Notes: a model not told the origin generated them from the letters alone. A stretch of DNA of 6,441 nucleotides from an uncultured Lachnospiraceae bacterium (GCA_945492935.1 CALYVE010000103.1:1-6441), one strand, 5' to 3'; numbered from the stretch's first letter, positions 1 to 6,346 are shown. A program made the numbers and translations.

Positions 1-17
1 GGAAACCGATATGAACG

Positions 18-38
18 TTACAACCTTTAACATTGTAA
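18..38. promoter_or_regulatory. Partial palindrome, candidate operator of the divergent promoter
   Basis: Perfect 6-bp arms TTACAA (18-23) and TTGTAA (33-38) are centred on position 28, and two further base pairs match close to the centre (26-27 with 29-30), so 16 of 20 positions are symmetric. The site covers the -10 and start region of the predicted leftward promoter, where a repressor would block initiation. Size and A+T-rich symmetry resemble MarR/OhrR-class operators, and regulators of that class are often divergent to MATE pumps. The regulator itself is not in the window, so this is inference from symmetry and position only. Confidence 0.35.
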
Positions 39-60
39 TTTATTCTAACAAAAAAGTAAA
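32..60 (-). promoter_or_regulatory. Predicted sigma-A promoter reading left, out of the window
   Basis: On the minus strand there is a -35 TTTACT (55-60), a 17-bp spacer and a -10 TACAAT (32-37). Both hexamers differ from consensus by one or two bases and the spacing is optimal. The predicted start lies near position 25, and no start codon follows before position 1, so the driven gene would begin outside the window. The two -35 boxes of this and the rightward promoter are only 5 bp apart. Confidence 0.5.
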
Positions 61-65
61 GAAGA

Positions 66-94
66 TTTACATTTCAAAGCGGTTGTACTATACT
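66..94 (+). promoter_or_regulatory. Predicted sigma-A promoter of the MATE gene
   Basis: TTTACA at 66-71, a 17-bp spacer and TATACT at 89-94 make a near-consensus vegetative promoter. The start of transcription would fall near 101-102, giving a leader of only about 15 bases before the ATG at 117. The Shine-Dalgarno GAGGTG (105-110) would then sit almost at the 5' end of the message. Confidence 0.65.
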
Positions 95-116
95 TTTTTC
101 AGGTGAGGTGTGACTT

Positions 117-1442
117 ATGAATAAGGACTTAACGATTGGTGATCCCAAAAAGGTATTATGGAAATTTTGTCTTCCGTTGTTTGGAAGTATAATATTTCAG
201 CAGCTGTATAATATTGCAGACAGCTTTGTGGCGGGTAAGTTTATCGGTGAAGATGCTCTCGCAGCCGTTGGCAATAGCTATGAAATTACTTTGATTTTCA
301 TTGCTTTTGCATTCGGATGCAATATAGGCTGTTCGGTCATTGTTGCCAAATTGTTTGGTGCAAAAGATACAAAGAACCTGAAAACCGCAGTATCTACGGC
401 GCTTATTTCAAGCGCGGTATTATGTGCGGTATTGATGCTTGTTGGAATTTTATGCTCCGGTTTGATGCTGGAGGCAATACGGACCCCAAAGAAGCTGCTT
501 CCTGCATCAAAGCTTTATCTGGATATTTACATATTGGGTCTTCCGTTTGTGTTTTTTTATAATATGTCGACCGGCATTTTTTCTGCGCTCGGCGACTCAA
601 AGACACCATTTTATTTTCTGGCAGCTTCTTCAACGGCAAATATTGCTGTAGATATTTTGTTTGTAAAGGGCTTTCACATGGGAGTATCCGGTGTCGCATG
701 GGCGACGTTTTTGTGTCAGGGAGTAAGCTGTGTGCTCGCGGTTACGTTTGTATTCAGGCGGATGGCCGCATTTAGGACAAAGGAGAAGGTGCCGGTTTTT
801 TCGTGGAGTATTTTACGCGACTTTGCGAAGATTGCAATTCCGAGTATTCTGCAGCAAAGCTTTGTGTCGGTCGGTAATATTTTAATACAGAGTATCATTA
901 ACGGATATGGTGCCGGAACAATTGCAGGTTATGCTTCTGCAATCAAGCTAAACAACCTGGTTATTACATCGTTTACAACACTCGGAAACGGAATGTCAAA
1001 CTTTGCGGCTCAAAACTTAGGTGCCGGATTGAAGGAACGAATCCGCCAGGGCTTTCGCGGAGGTCTGTATATGGTTTGGACAATTTCTGCTCCGATTGTG
1101 TTTGCATATCTTGTATTTGGCAGAGCGCTTGTGCATGTGTTCATCCATGCACCGTCGGTACAGGCATTAGATACGGGCATTATGTTTTTGCGGATCGTAG
1201 CGCCGTTTTATTTTGTGATTTCCGTGAAGCTTATCGCGGACGGTGTGCTCCGCGGTGCAGGACGGATGGTTCCTTTTATGATTGGAACATTCAGTGATTT
1301 AATTCTTCGAGTGGTGCTTGCGTTTATATTTTCGAAGATGTTTGGAAGCGTCGGTATATGGTGTGCATGGCCGGTCGGCTGGTTTATCGGAGCGGTGCTC
1401 TCCTTCGCATTTTACAGGGCTTTTATGAAATCAGATAAATAA
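117..1442 (+). CDS. MATE family multidrug efflux transporter
   Basis: A 441-residue polytopic inner-membrane protein of the multidrug and toxic compound extrusion family, which exports cationic drugs or metabolites in exchange for Na+ or H+. It has about 12 hydrophobic segments in two homologous halves, the usual size for the family. The first half opens with a proline-containing helix followed by QQLYNIADSFVAG (28-40) and contains SALGDSKTP (156-164) and NIAVDILF (175-182). The second half has PSILQQ (242-247), NFAAQNLGAG (295-304), GVLRGAGRM (376-384) and DLILRVVLAF (394-403). These are the recurrent MATE signatures and their halves line up. The start at 117 is backed by GAGGTG six bases upstream and a strong promoter directly before it. 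No terminator is visible after the stop. The substrate cannot be read from sequence; the nearest known types are MepA/NorM/DinF-like pumps. The gene appears intact. Confidence 0.93.
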   Translation: MNKDLTIGDPKKVLWKFCLPLFGSIIFQQLYNIADSFVAGKFIGEDALAAVGNSYEITLIFIAFAFGCNIGCSVIVAKLFGAKDTKNLKTAVSTALISSAVLCAVLMLVGILCSGLMLEAIRTPKKLLPASKLYLDIYILGLPFVFFYNMSTGIFSALGDSKTPFYFLAASSTANIAVDILFVKGFHMGVSGVAWATFLCQGVSCVLAVTFVFRRMAAFRTKEKVPVFSWSILRDFAKIAIPSILQQSFVSVGNILIQSIINGYGAGTIAGYASAIKLNNLVITSFTTLGNGMSNFAAQNLGAGLKERIRQGFRGGLYMVWTISAPIVFAYLVFGRALVHVFIHAPSVQALDTGIMFLRIVAPFYFVISVKLIADGVLRGAGRMVPFMIGTFSDLILRVVLAFIFSKMFGSVGIWCAWPVGWFIGAVLSFAFYRAFMKSDK

Positions 1443-1484
1443 AAACAGAAATGGCATAGAAGTAAGGTCCGATGCAAAGTGGGC

Positions 1485-1514
1485 AAAACGGATTCCGGTA
1501 ATGTAAAACGGATT
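1485..1514 (+). repeat. Direct repeat of a 10-bp unit upstream of the ROK gene
   Basis: AAAACGGATT occurs at 1485-1494 and again at 1505-1514, exactly 20 bp apart, about two helical turns. The outer flanks also match: TGGGCA overlaps the first copy's left edge (1480-1485) and directly follows the second (1515-1520). The repeat ends 13 bp before the possible -35 of the ROK gene, so it could bind a regulator; this is inferred from geometry only. Confidence 0.4.
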
Positions 1515-1526
1515 TGGGCAGAAGTC

Positions 1527-1536
1527 GTTGCGCAAC
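1527..1536. repeat. Perfect 10-bp palindrome GTTGCGCAAC
   Basis: The sequence equals its own reverse complement and overlaps the proposed -35 hexamer at 1528-1533. It is too short and loop-free to act as a terminator. It could be a small operator, or chance. Confidence 0.3.
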
Positions 1537-1556
1537 CGGAGAATACATAGTAAAAT
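1528..1556 (+). promoter_or_regulatory. Possible sigma-A promoter of the ROK kinase gene
   Basis: TTGCGC (1528-1533), a 17-bp spacer and TAAAAT (1551-1556). The -10 is good (5 of 6), the -35 is poor (3 of 6, the important TTG kept), so an activator may be needed. Transcription would start near 1563, leaving a leader of about 48 bases. With no terminator seen after the MATE gene, read-through from it is an alternative. Confidence 0.35.
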
Positions 1557-1610
1557 TAACGAAGAGATTGTTATTACGGAGATTTCAATCATATTATAGG
1601 AGGGCGTAGC

Positions 1611-2573
1611 ATGTATCTGGTATTTGATGTCGGCGGAACATTTGTGAAATATGCGTGCATGACCGGAGAAGGTGAGATTCGCGAGAAAGGCAAATTCGAG
1701 TCAAAACGTGCGAAGGAAACAAAACCGGAAGAATTTATCGAAGCAATTGGGAAGGTTTATGACGAATACAAAGAGAAAGAAACAATCGAAGGTATCGCTA
1801 TGGATTTGCCCGGACGTGTAGATGTGGAGAACGGAATTGTCTACGGCGGCGGTGCACTAACCTATTTGGATAAGGTTCCGGTTGGTGATTTGCTTTCGAA
1901 GCGTTGCGACGGTATTCGTGTAGCCTTGGAAAACGACGGAAAGTGTGCTGCTTTGGCAGAGGTATGGCTTGGAAATGCCAAGGACGTGCAAAATGCAGTC
2001 GTTATGGTTTTTGGAACAGGTGTCGGCGGTGGTGTTATCATAGACAGGAAGGTATATCGCGGAAATCGTATGATTGCCGGTGAGCTTTCTTATATGATGG
2101 GAAATATGGACCGCAAGGATATGTACAAAATGAAACAGCTGCCGAAATGTACAAACTTGTATGAGGCATATGATTGTTCCTTCTTTTTATCTGCAACCGC
2201 GTCGACAGCTGCGAACTGTGTGCTGGCGGCAAAAAAGCTTCAAAAGAATCCGGCCGAAGTAACCGGCGAGCTTATTTACAAGCTTGCAAAAGAAGGGAAC
2301 AAGGATATGCAGGAGCTGTTGGAGGATTTTTATTTTTCCATTGCCAAAGGCTGTTGTACACTTTATGCCATTTTAGATCCGGATGTCATATTAATCGGAG
2401 GCGGTATCAGTGCGGAACCTGCATTTTTCGAAGGTATTATGCGATATGTAAATGAAATAAAACAGACAGATCCGATATTAAATGAGATTCGTCTTGATGT
2501 TTGCAAATATCGAAACGATTCCAACTTGTTTGGAGCGTTATACAACTTTAAACAAAAATACAAAGAAGCTTAA
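1611..2573 (+). CDS. ROK family sugar kinase, zinc-motif-less type
   Basis: A 320-residue cytoplasmic ASKHA-fold kinase that probably phosphorylates a hexose or hexose derivative with ATP. The phosphate-binding loop DVGGT lies at 6-10, the catalytic aspartate region LENDG at 106-110 (D109 the likely base), the second nucleotide loop FGTGVGGG at 134-141, the adenosine motif IGGGIS at 262-267 and the closing NDSNLFGAL at 302-310. There is no N-terminal helix-turn-helix, so it is a kinase rather than a NagC/XylR-type repressor. The usual ROK segment GExGH followed by CxCGxxGCxE is not kept: here it reads AGELSYM (156-162) with no cysteine cluster after it. Such variants occur among Firmicutes ROK kinases, but the substrate is uncertain (glucose, a beta-glucoside or an N-acetylated sugar are all possible). 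The start is fixed by AGGAGGG at 1598-1604, six bases before the ATG. Confidence 0.9.
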   Translation: MYLVFDVGGTFVKYACMTGEGEIREKGKFESKRAKETKPEEFIEAIGKVYDEYKEKETIEGIAMDLPGRVDVENGIVYGGGALTYLDKVPVGDLLSKRCDGIRVALENDGKCAALAEVWLGNAKDVQNAVVMVFGTGVGGGVIIDRKVYRGNRMIAGELSYMMGNMDRKDMYKMKQLPKCTNLYEAYDCSFFLSATASTAANCVLAAKKLQKNPAEVTGELIYKLAKEGNKDMQELLEDFYFSIAKGCCTLYAILDPDVILIGGGISAEPAFFEGIMRYVNEIKQTDPILNEIRLDVCKYRNDSNLFGALYNFKQKYKEA

Positions 2574-2580
2574 GGTAAAA

Positions 2581-2612
2581 CAAGCCCTGCGATAACGCGG
2601 GGCTTGTTTTTT
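2581..2612. terminator. Bidirectional rho-independent terminator
   Basis: An 11-bp stem pairs 2581-2591 with 2596-2606 (one G-U pair) around a four-base ATAA loop. On the plus strand it is followed by six T residues (2607-2612), eight bases after the ROK stop codon. On the minus strand it is followed by four T residues (complement of 2577-2580), placed 19 bases past the stop of the leftward DUF3881 gene. It therefore probably ends both convergent transcripts, more strongly the rightward one. Confidence 0.9.
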
Positions 2613-2624
2613 GTTGCTTTCGTT

Positions 2625-3500
2625 CTATATTCTTACAGTTCCCTGCAGCCAGATTTCACCGCGAAATCTGCGTCCTTCCTTTGGTTCACCCTGTAAATCT
2701 GTTTCATTAATGCCGACATTTATGAGGATGTCATTTGTATCGATCAGAAGGTTGTATACCTTTTCAGCCGTCATTGTATTCGTAATCATATCTACCTTAA
2801 GAATGTTACCGACAACCATGTAGTGATCGCACTCAACACCACACGGCATGAAGCTCGTTTCAACGATGGAAAGAATATCTTCTTTTTGGATACGTCCTGC
2901 AAGTGTTGTGTAAGTATCCATTTCTTCGATGGTCAAATTCTCGATTGCTTCTGAATCACCATTTCTTGCAGCCGCAAGTAAATTATTACGGTTGTTGCGC
3001 TTCCAGTCTTTATAGCGTGCATTGCTTTTTGTCTGAAGGGTACCAAGTAAAATTGTACCGGCAATGGACAACGCAGAAAATTTAACGGAAGACAGGTGAC
3101 GATTGGAGTAGTTGAACCATTTTGATTTGGCGTAGTCTGCAATATTTTGGACGTAGAAAATGAGTGTCATACCAAGTCGGTAATCATCGCAAACCCCGGC
3201 ATAAGATTCTTTGTCGGTCTGCTTTTCGATGGTAATGTTCTCGTATTCCATAAACTGCTCTCCCTTGAGATAAGGATAATAGTGTTCAATGGAAAGGGAA
3301 CCATTTACATCGTATTCGCCAATCAAAGCAAGTCCGATGGACGGTCCGAAATCTTTCTCGTATTGAATGAGAGAGGTATCTACGCTAATCGTCGTAGCAA
3401 TTTTGCGATTTGGTTCGCGCAAGGTACGACTGTAAATCGTTTCCAACTGCTTGCGAGATTTAATTTTGCTAAAACCAATGGCTCTCAAATATGAATGCAT
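2625..3500 (-). CDS. Conserved protein of unknown function, probable DUF3881 family
   Basis: A 291-residue protein that I recognise as the DUF3881 type found in clostridia; the family has no established function. The N-terminus MHSYLRAIGFSKI is typical of the family as I recall it. There is no signal peptide; one hydrophobic stretch at 141-155 looks like a buried strand or helix rather than a clear membrane anchor. A basic, asparagine-rich segment at 162-174 and an acidic segment at 181-195 come before the most conserved-looking part: MPCGVECDHY (218-227) and GRRFRGEIWLQG (276-287). Cysteines 104, 220 and 224 are the only ones; the CGVEC pair could bind a metal or form a disulfide, which is speculative. 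The start has AGGAGG (3506-3511) five bases upstream. It is the last gene of the operon, 17 bp after serS, and its product is likely cytoplasmic. Confidence 0.75.
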   Translation of the reverse strand: MHSYLRAIGFSKIKSRKQLETIYSRTLREPNRKIATTISVDTSLIQYEKDFGPSIGLALIGEYDVNGSLSIEHYYPYLKGEQFMEYENITIEKQTDKESYAGVCDDYRLGMTLIFYVQNIADYAKSKWFNYSNRHLSSVKFSALSIAGTILLGTLQTKSNARYKDWKRNNRNNLLAAARNGDSEAIENLTIEEMDTYTTLAGRIQKEDILSIVETSFMPCGVECDHYMVVGNILKVDMITNTMTAEKVYNLLIDTNDILINVGINETDLQGEPKEGRRFRGEIWLQGTVRI

Positions 3501-3517
3501 GGAAGCCTCCTAACAAA

Positions 3518-4795
3518 TTAACAAATCTTCTCCTTGCCACCCATGTATGGCTGAAGAACCTTTGGAATATTAATGCTGCCATCTTCGTTTAAGTTGTTCT
3601 CAAGAAATGCAATCAACATACGAGGCGGAGCAACAACGGTATTATTTAAAGTATGCGCAAAGTACTTGCTGTCTTTGCCTTTTACACGAATCTTAAGTCT
3701 GCGTGCCTGCGCATCACCAAGGTTTGAACAGCTGCCAACTTCGAAATATTTTTGCTGACGCGGAGACCAGGCTTCAACATCATAAGACTTAACCTTAAGG
3801 TCTGCCAAATCGCCGGAGCAGCACTCAATTGTACGAACAGGAATATCCATAGAGCGGAATAAATCTACAGTGTTTTTCCAAAGCTTATCAAACCACATTG
3901 GGCTTTCTTCCGGCTTACAAACAACAATCATCTCCTGCTTCTCAAACTGGTGGATACGATAAACACCACGCTCTTCAATACCATGAGCGCCCTTTTCTTT
4001 ACGGAAACATGGTGAGTAGCTTGTAAGTGTCTGAGGCAAAGATTCTTCAGGCACCATAGTATCGATAAACTTACCGATCATGGAATGCTCACTTGTACCA
4101 ATCAAGTATAAATCCTCACCTTCGATTTTATACATCATTGCATCCATCTCTGCAAAACTCATAACTCCGGTAACAACGTTGCTGCGGATCATAAAAGGTG
4201 GAATACAGTAAGTAAAACCGCGATCAATCATAAAGTCTCTTGCATAAGAAATGATTGCAGAATGCAGTCTGGCAATATCACCCATGAGATAGTAGAAACC
4301 ATTACCGGCTACTTTTCTGGCACTGTCAAGATCGATACCATTTAACTTCTCCATAATCTCTGTGTGATATGGAATCTCAAAATCAGGGGTAACCGGCTCG
4401 CCAAATTTCTCAAGTTCAACATTTTCTGTATCATCCTTTCCGATTGGAACGGTTGGGTCAATGATGTTTGGAATTACCATCATAATCTTGTTTAATTTCT
4501 CGCGAACCTCAGGCTCCTGTGACTCAAGCTCCGCAAGACGTGCAGAATTTGCTGCAACTTCCTTCTTTGCTTCTTCAGCCTCTTCTTTTTTGCCCTGTGC
4601 CATAAGTGCACCAATCTGCTTTGCGATTGTATTTTTCTTTGCACGGAGCTCGTCGGCTTCCTGCTGCAGGGCTCTTGCCTGCTTATCTAATTCGATTGCT
4701 TCATCAACAAGCGGAAGCTTGCTGTCCTGAAATTTCTTTTTGATGTTCTCTTTTACTACATCCGGGTTTTCTCTTACAAATTTGATGTCTAACAT
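3518..4795 (-). CDS. serS: Seryl-tRNA synthetase (class II, non-canonical motif variants)
   Basis: A 425-residue full-length synthetase that activates serine with ATP and loads tRNA-Ser (and tRNA-Sec where present). The N-terminal arm (about 27-105) is a long antiparallel coiled coil that binds the tRNA long variable arm. The class II core follows: TSEHS (234-238, normally TAE) for serine binding, motif 2 starting FRKE (264-267) and ending HQFEKQE (282-288), EVGSCSN (352-358) and motif 3 with LNNT (383-386) and R392. Residues aligned to the known ATP and serine contacts (R265, E352, N384, T386, R392) are kept, but the motif 2 loop reads IEERG instead of the usual RDTRG, and motif 3 reads NNTVVAPPR instead of NGSGLAVGR. 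The start is supported by AAGGA (complement of 4804-4808) eight bases upstream. Only 18 bp separate it from the upstream gene, leaving no room for a T-box leader. Confidence 0.95.
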   Translation of the reverse strand: MLDIKFVRENPDVVKENIKKKFQDSKLPLVDEAIELDKQARALQQEADELRAKKNTIAKQIGALMAQGKKEEAEEAKKEVAANSARLAELESQEPEVREKLNKIMMVIPNIIDPTVPIGKDDTENVELEKFGEPVTPDFEIPYHTEIMEKLNGIDLDSARKVAGNGFYYLMGDIARLHSAIISYARDFMIDRGFTYCIPPFMIRSNVVTGVMSFAEMDAMMYKIEGEDLYLIGTSEHSMIGKFIDTMVPEESLPQTLTSYSPCFRKEKGAHGIEERGVYRIHQFEKQEMIVVCKPEESPMWFDKLWKNTVDLFRSMDIPVRTIECCSGDLADLKVKSYDVEAWSPRQQKYFEVGSCSNLGDAQARRLKIRVKGKDSKYFAHTLNNTVVAPPRMLIAFLENNLNEDGSINIPKVLQPYMGGKEKIC

Positions 4796-4813
4796 TGTGG
4801 TTGTCCTTTCTGA

Positions 4814-5380
4814 TTAATTCTCATCATATAAGTCGAAGTTGATATCATCCTCGACGTCTGCTTCTTGTGTTAAATCGTTAATTTCCTCTTCGACAGTTTT
4901 GGCCTGTTCCAGTGCCTGCTTCTCTTCCTCTGAAAGAGGGATAAAGGATTCGCCCTTGATAATTTCTTTGGCGTAAGTAAAGCAGCCCTCTCTTGAATGC
5001 ATGGCATTGAGAACAATACCGGAATTGTCGTTGTTGAGAAGTGCAATAACAAAGCTCAATTTGCCTGCCATCTCATTAAATGCATCGTATTTTACCAGAC
5101 CATATTTATTAATACATGCTGCCATGTTTCGTTTGATCTCTTTGTGCTCTTTTGTAACACGCTTTGCGTTTGCCTTAACTTTGTCCATCTCTTTAAAGCG
5201 AATTCGAATGATTCGTTCAAGATCGGCACCTTTTTTCCCGCTCATAAGAGCGTGATATTTGCGGCTCATAATATTCATTTGCCGAATCATGAATAAAATA
5301 AAGATGAGTAAAATAAGCACGAGAATAACTAAAACAGTCGTTACAGTTTGTATTTTCATACCCAATACTTTAATTGTCAT
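4814..5380 (-). CDS. DUF4446 family membrane-anchored protein
   Basis: A 188-residue protein with one N-terminal membrane segment (about 11-33, very rich in V, L and I), then a basic, helical and probably coiled-coil region (about 50-90). The conserved DUF4446 core follows: KYGLVKYDAFNEMAGKLSF (92-110), ALLNNDNSGIVL (113-124), HSREGCFTYAKEI (128-140) and LSEEEKQALEQA (149-160). The tail (161-188) is strongly acidic. Few positive residues precede the membrane segment and a basic stretch (R33 to K50) follows it, so the bulk probably faces the cytoplasm. The function is unknown; the family is often found beside parB in Firmicutes, which suggests but does not prove a link to chromosome partition. 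The start at 5380 has AGAGGA (complement of 5388-5393) seven bases upstream; a second Met at residue 8 lacks such a site. Gaps are 16 bp to parB and 18 bp to serS. Confidence 0.85.
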   Translation of the reverse strand: MTIKVLGMKIQTVTTVLVILVLILLIFILFMIRQMNIMSRKYHALMSGKKGADLERIIRIRFKEMDKVKANAKRVTKEHKEIKRNMAACINKYGLVKYDAFNEMAGKLSFVIALLNNDNSGIVLNAMHSREGCFTYAKEIIKGESFIPLSEEEKQALEQAKTVEEEINDLTQEADVEDDINFDLYDEN

Positions 5381-5396
5381 TACAGGGTCCTCTTTT

Positions 5397-6320
5397 CTAT
5401 TTTGCGTTGTATAAAAGCTGAGTGATACGCTCTAAATCAGCTTCGGAATAATATTCGATTTCGATTTTTCCTTTGCCGTTTGCCTTCGACTTGATGGCGG
5501 CCTTTGTTCCAAGAACATTCTTAAGGTTTTCTTCGATTTCTTTATATAAAAAGGCATAGTCAATTGCAGGAGTCTCCTTATCCTTCGATGGCTTTGCGGA
5601 TAGAACTTTCTTGACGTATTTTTCTGTTTCACGAACAGAAAGCTTCTTATCAAAAATGTACATTGCGGTTTCGTACTGAAGGTCCGCATTTTCAATGCTG
5701 ATTAAAGCACGGACGTGTCCGGTTGTGAGCATCTCGTCGATAAGCATTTGCTGAACCGGTTCGGAAAGCTTTAATAAGCGGAGTGCATTTGTAATTGCTG
5801 TACGGCTTTTTGATACACGCTCTGCAACTTTGTCCTGTGTCATGTGAAACTCTTCAATGAGTCTTTCGTATGCATGCGCCTCTTCAATCGGATTTAAGTC
5901 TTCACGCTGGATGTTTTCAATGAGAGCAATCTCGACAATTTCCTGATCCGTGTAATCTTTTATTACAACAGGAACTTCTTTGAGCCCTGCCAGTCTGGCT
6001 GCTCTCCAACGACGCTCACCGGCAATCAGCTCATAGAAACCTTTGCGTTTAACGACGACTAATGGTTCGATTACGCCAAATTGCTTGATGGAGTCAGCAA
6101 GCTCTGCTAAAGCATCCTCATCAAAATGTTTACGAGGCTGATTCTTGTTTGGCTCAATTCGATTTATGCTTAAAGTCTGTTCGACTTTTTTGATTACTTC
6201 CTTCACTTCTGTTTTTACAGCAGTTTTTTTGGCAGGCTTCAAGGAATCATTGTTTGTCACATCTCCGTCCGTCGGTATTAAATTGGCAAGCCCTCTACCT
6301 AATTTCTTTTGTGTTGCCAT
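5397..6320 (-). CDS. parB: Chromosome partition protein ParB (Spo0J-like)
   Basis: A 307-residue CTP-dependent DNA clamp that loads at parS sites near oriC, spreads, and recruits ParA and SMC/condensin. The N-terminal peptide KKLGRGLANLIP (5-16) is the typical ParA-contacting motif. A poorly conserved lysine-rich linker (about 20-47) follows, then the CTP-binding domain with NQPRKHFDE (60-68), GERRWRA (101-107) and ENIQREDLNPIEEA (135-148). The helix-turn-helix that reads parS lies at about 160-183 (TQDKVAERVSKSRTAITNALR) and the region to about 235 includes the SVRETE segment (228-233). A small C-terminal dimer domain begins at KGKIEIEYYS (283-292). Length is normal for chromosomal ParB, and no residue of the signature boxes is missing. 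The start is set by AAGGGGA (complement of 6330-6336) nine bases upstream. I favour ParB over the paralogue Noc because of the N-terminal GRGL motif and the neighbouring ParA end. Confidence 0.95.
   Translation of the reverse strand: MATQKKLGRGLANLIPTDGDVTNNDSLKPAKKTAVKTEVKEVIKKVEQTLSINRIEPNKNQPRKHFDEDALAELADSIKQFGVIEPLVVVKRKGFYELIAGERRWRAARLAGLKEVPVVIKDYTDQEIVEIALIENIQREDLNPIEEAHAYERLIEEFHMTQDKVAERVSKSRTAITNALRLLKLSEPVQQMLIDEMLTTGHVRALISIENADLQYETAMYIFDKKLSVRETEKYVKKVLSAKPSKDKETPAIDYAFLYKEIEENLKNVLGTKAAIKSKANGKGKIEIEYYSEADLERITQLLYNAK
5621..5641. repeat. Inverted repeat within parB containing a parS-like half-site
   Basis: Perfect 8-bp arms TTTCTGTT (5621-5628) and AACAGAAA (5634-5641) flank TCACG. 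The stretch TGTTTCACG at 5625-5633 equals the first nine bases of the parS consensus; over all 16 positions 11 match. It encodes the SVRETEK part of ParB. Whether it is a real ParB site is open, since the second half-site is displaced by three bases. Confidence 0.35.
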
Positions 6321-6346
6321 TTGTTGTTCTCCCCTTCAATAAAATT

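Noticed and set aside
1076..1297. A 73-codon cysteine-rich open frame overlapping the MATE gene
   Set aside because: It lies wholly inside an intact MATE gene in another frame, has no convincing ribosome binding site, and its composition follows from the hydrophobic codons of the real frame.
1489..1497. Small CGGA-TTCCG symmetry as a terminator for the MATE gene
   Set aside because: The stem is only four base pairs with a one-base centre and no T-run, so it cannot form a terminator hairpin.
1472..1501. A 9-codon open frame in the MATE-ROK gap, considered as a leader peptide
   Set aside because: There is no Shine-Dalgarno before it, no run of regulatory codons and no attenuator hairpin behind it; it also starts upstream of the proposed ROK promoter.
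1611..2573. ROK protein as a NagC/XylR-type transcriptional repressor
   Set aside because: The protein begins directly with the phosphate-binding loop and has no N-terminal helix-turn-helix, which repressors of the family carry.
2581..2606. Hairpin as part of an insertion-sequence end or repeat element
   Set aside because: Its position just after two convergent stop codons, the four-base loop and the T-tracts fit a terminator; there are no target duplications, no transposase and no second copy in the window.
4461..4730. An 89-codon serine/alanine-rich open frame on the plus strand opposite serS
   Set aside because: It is the antisense of the charged coiled-coil arm of SerRS, whose Lys/Glu/Ala codons read as Phe/Ser/Cys on the other strand; no ribosome binding site or family resemblance was seen.
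4796..4813. T-box leader for serS
   Set aside because: Only 18 bp separate serS from the upstream coding region, and no specifier or antiterminator element fits there.
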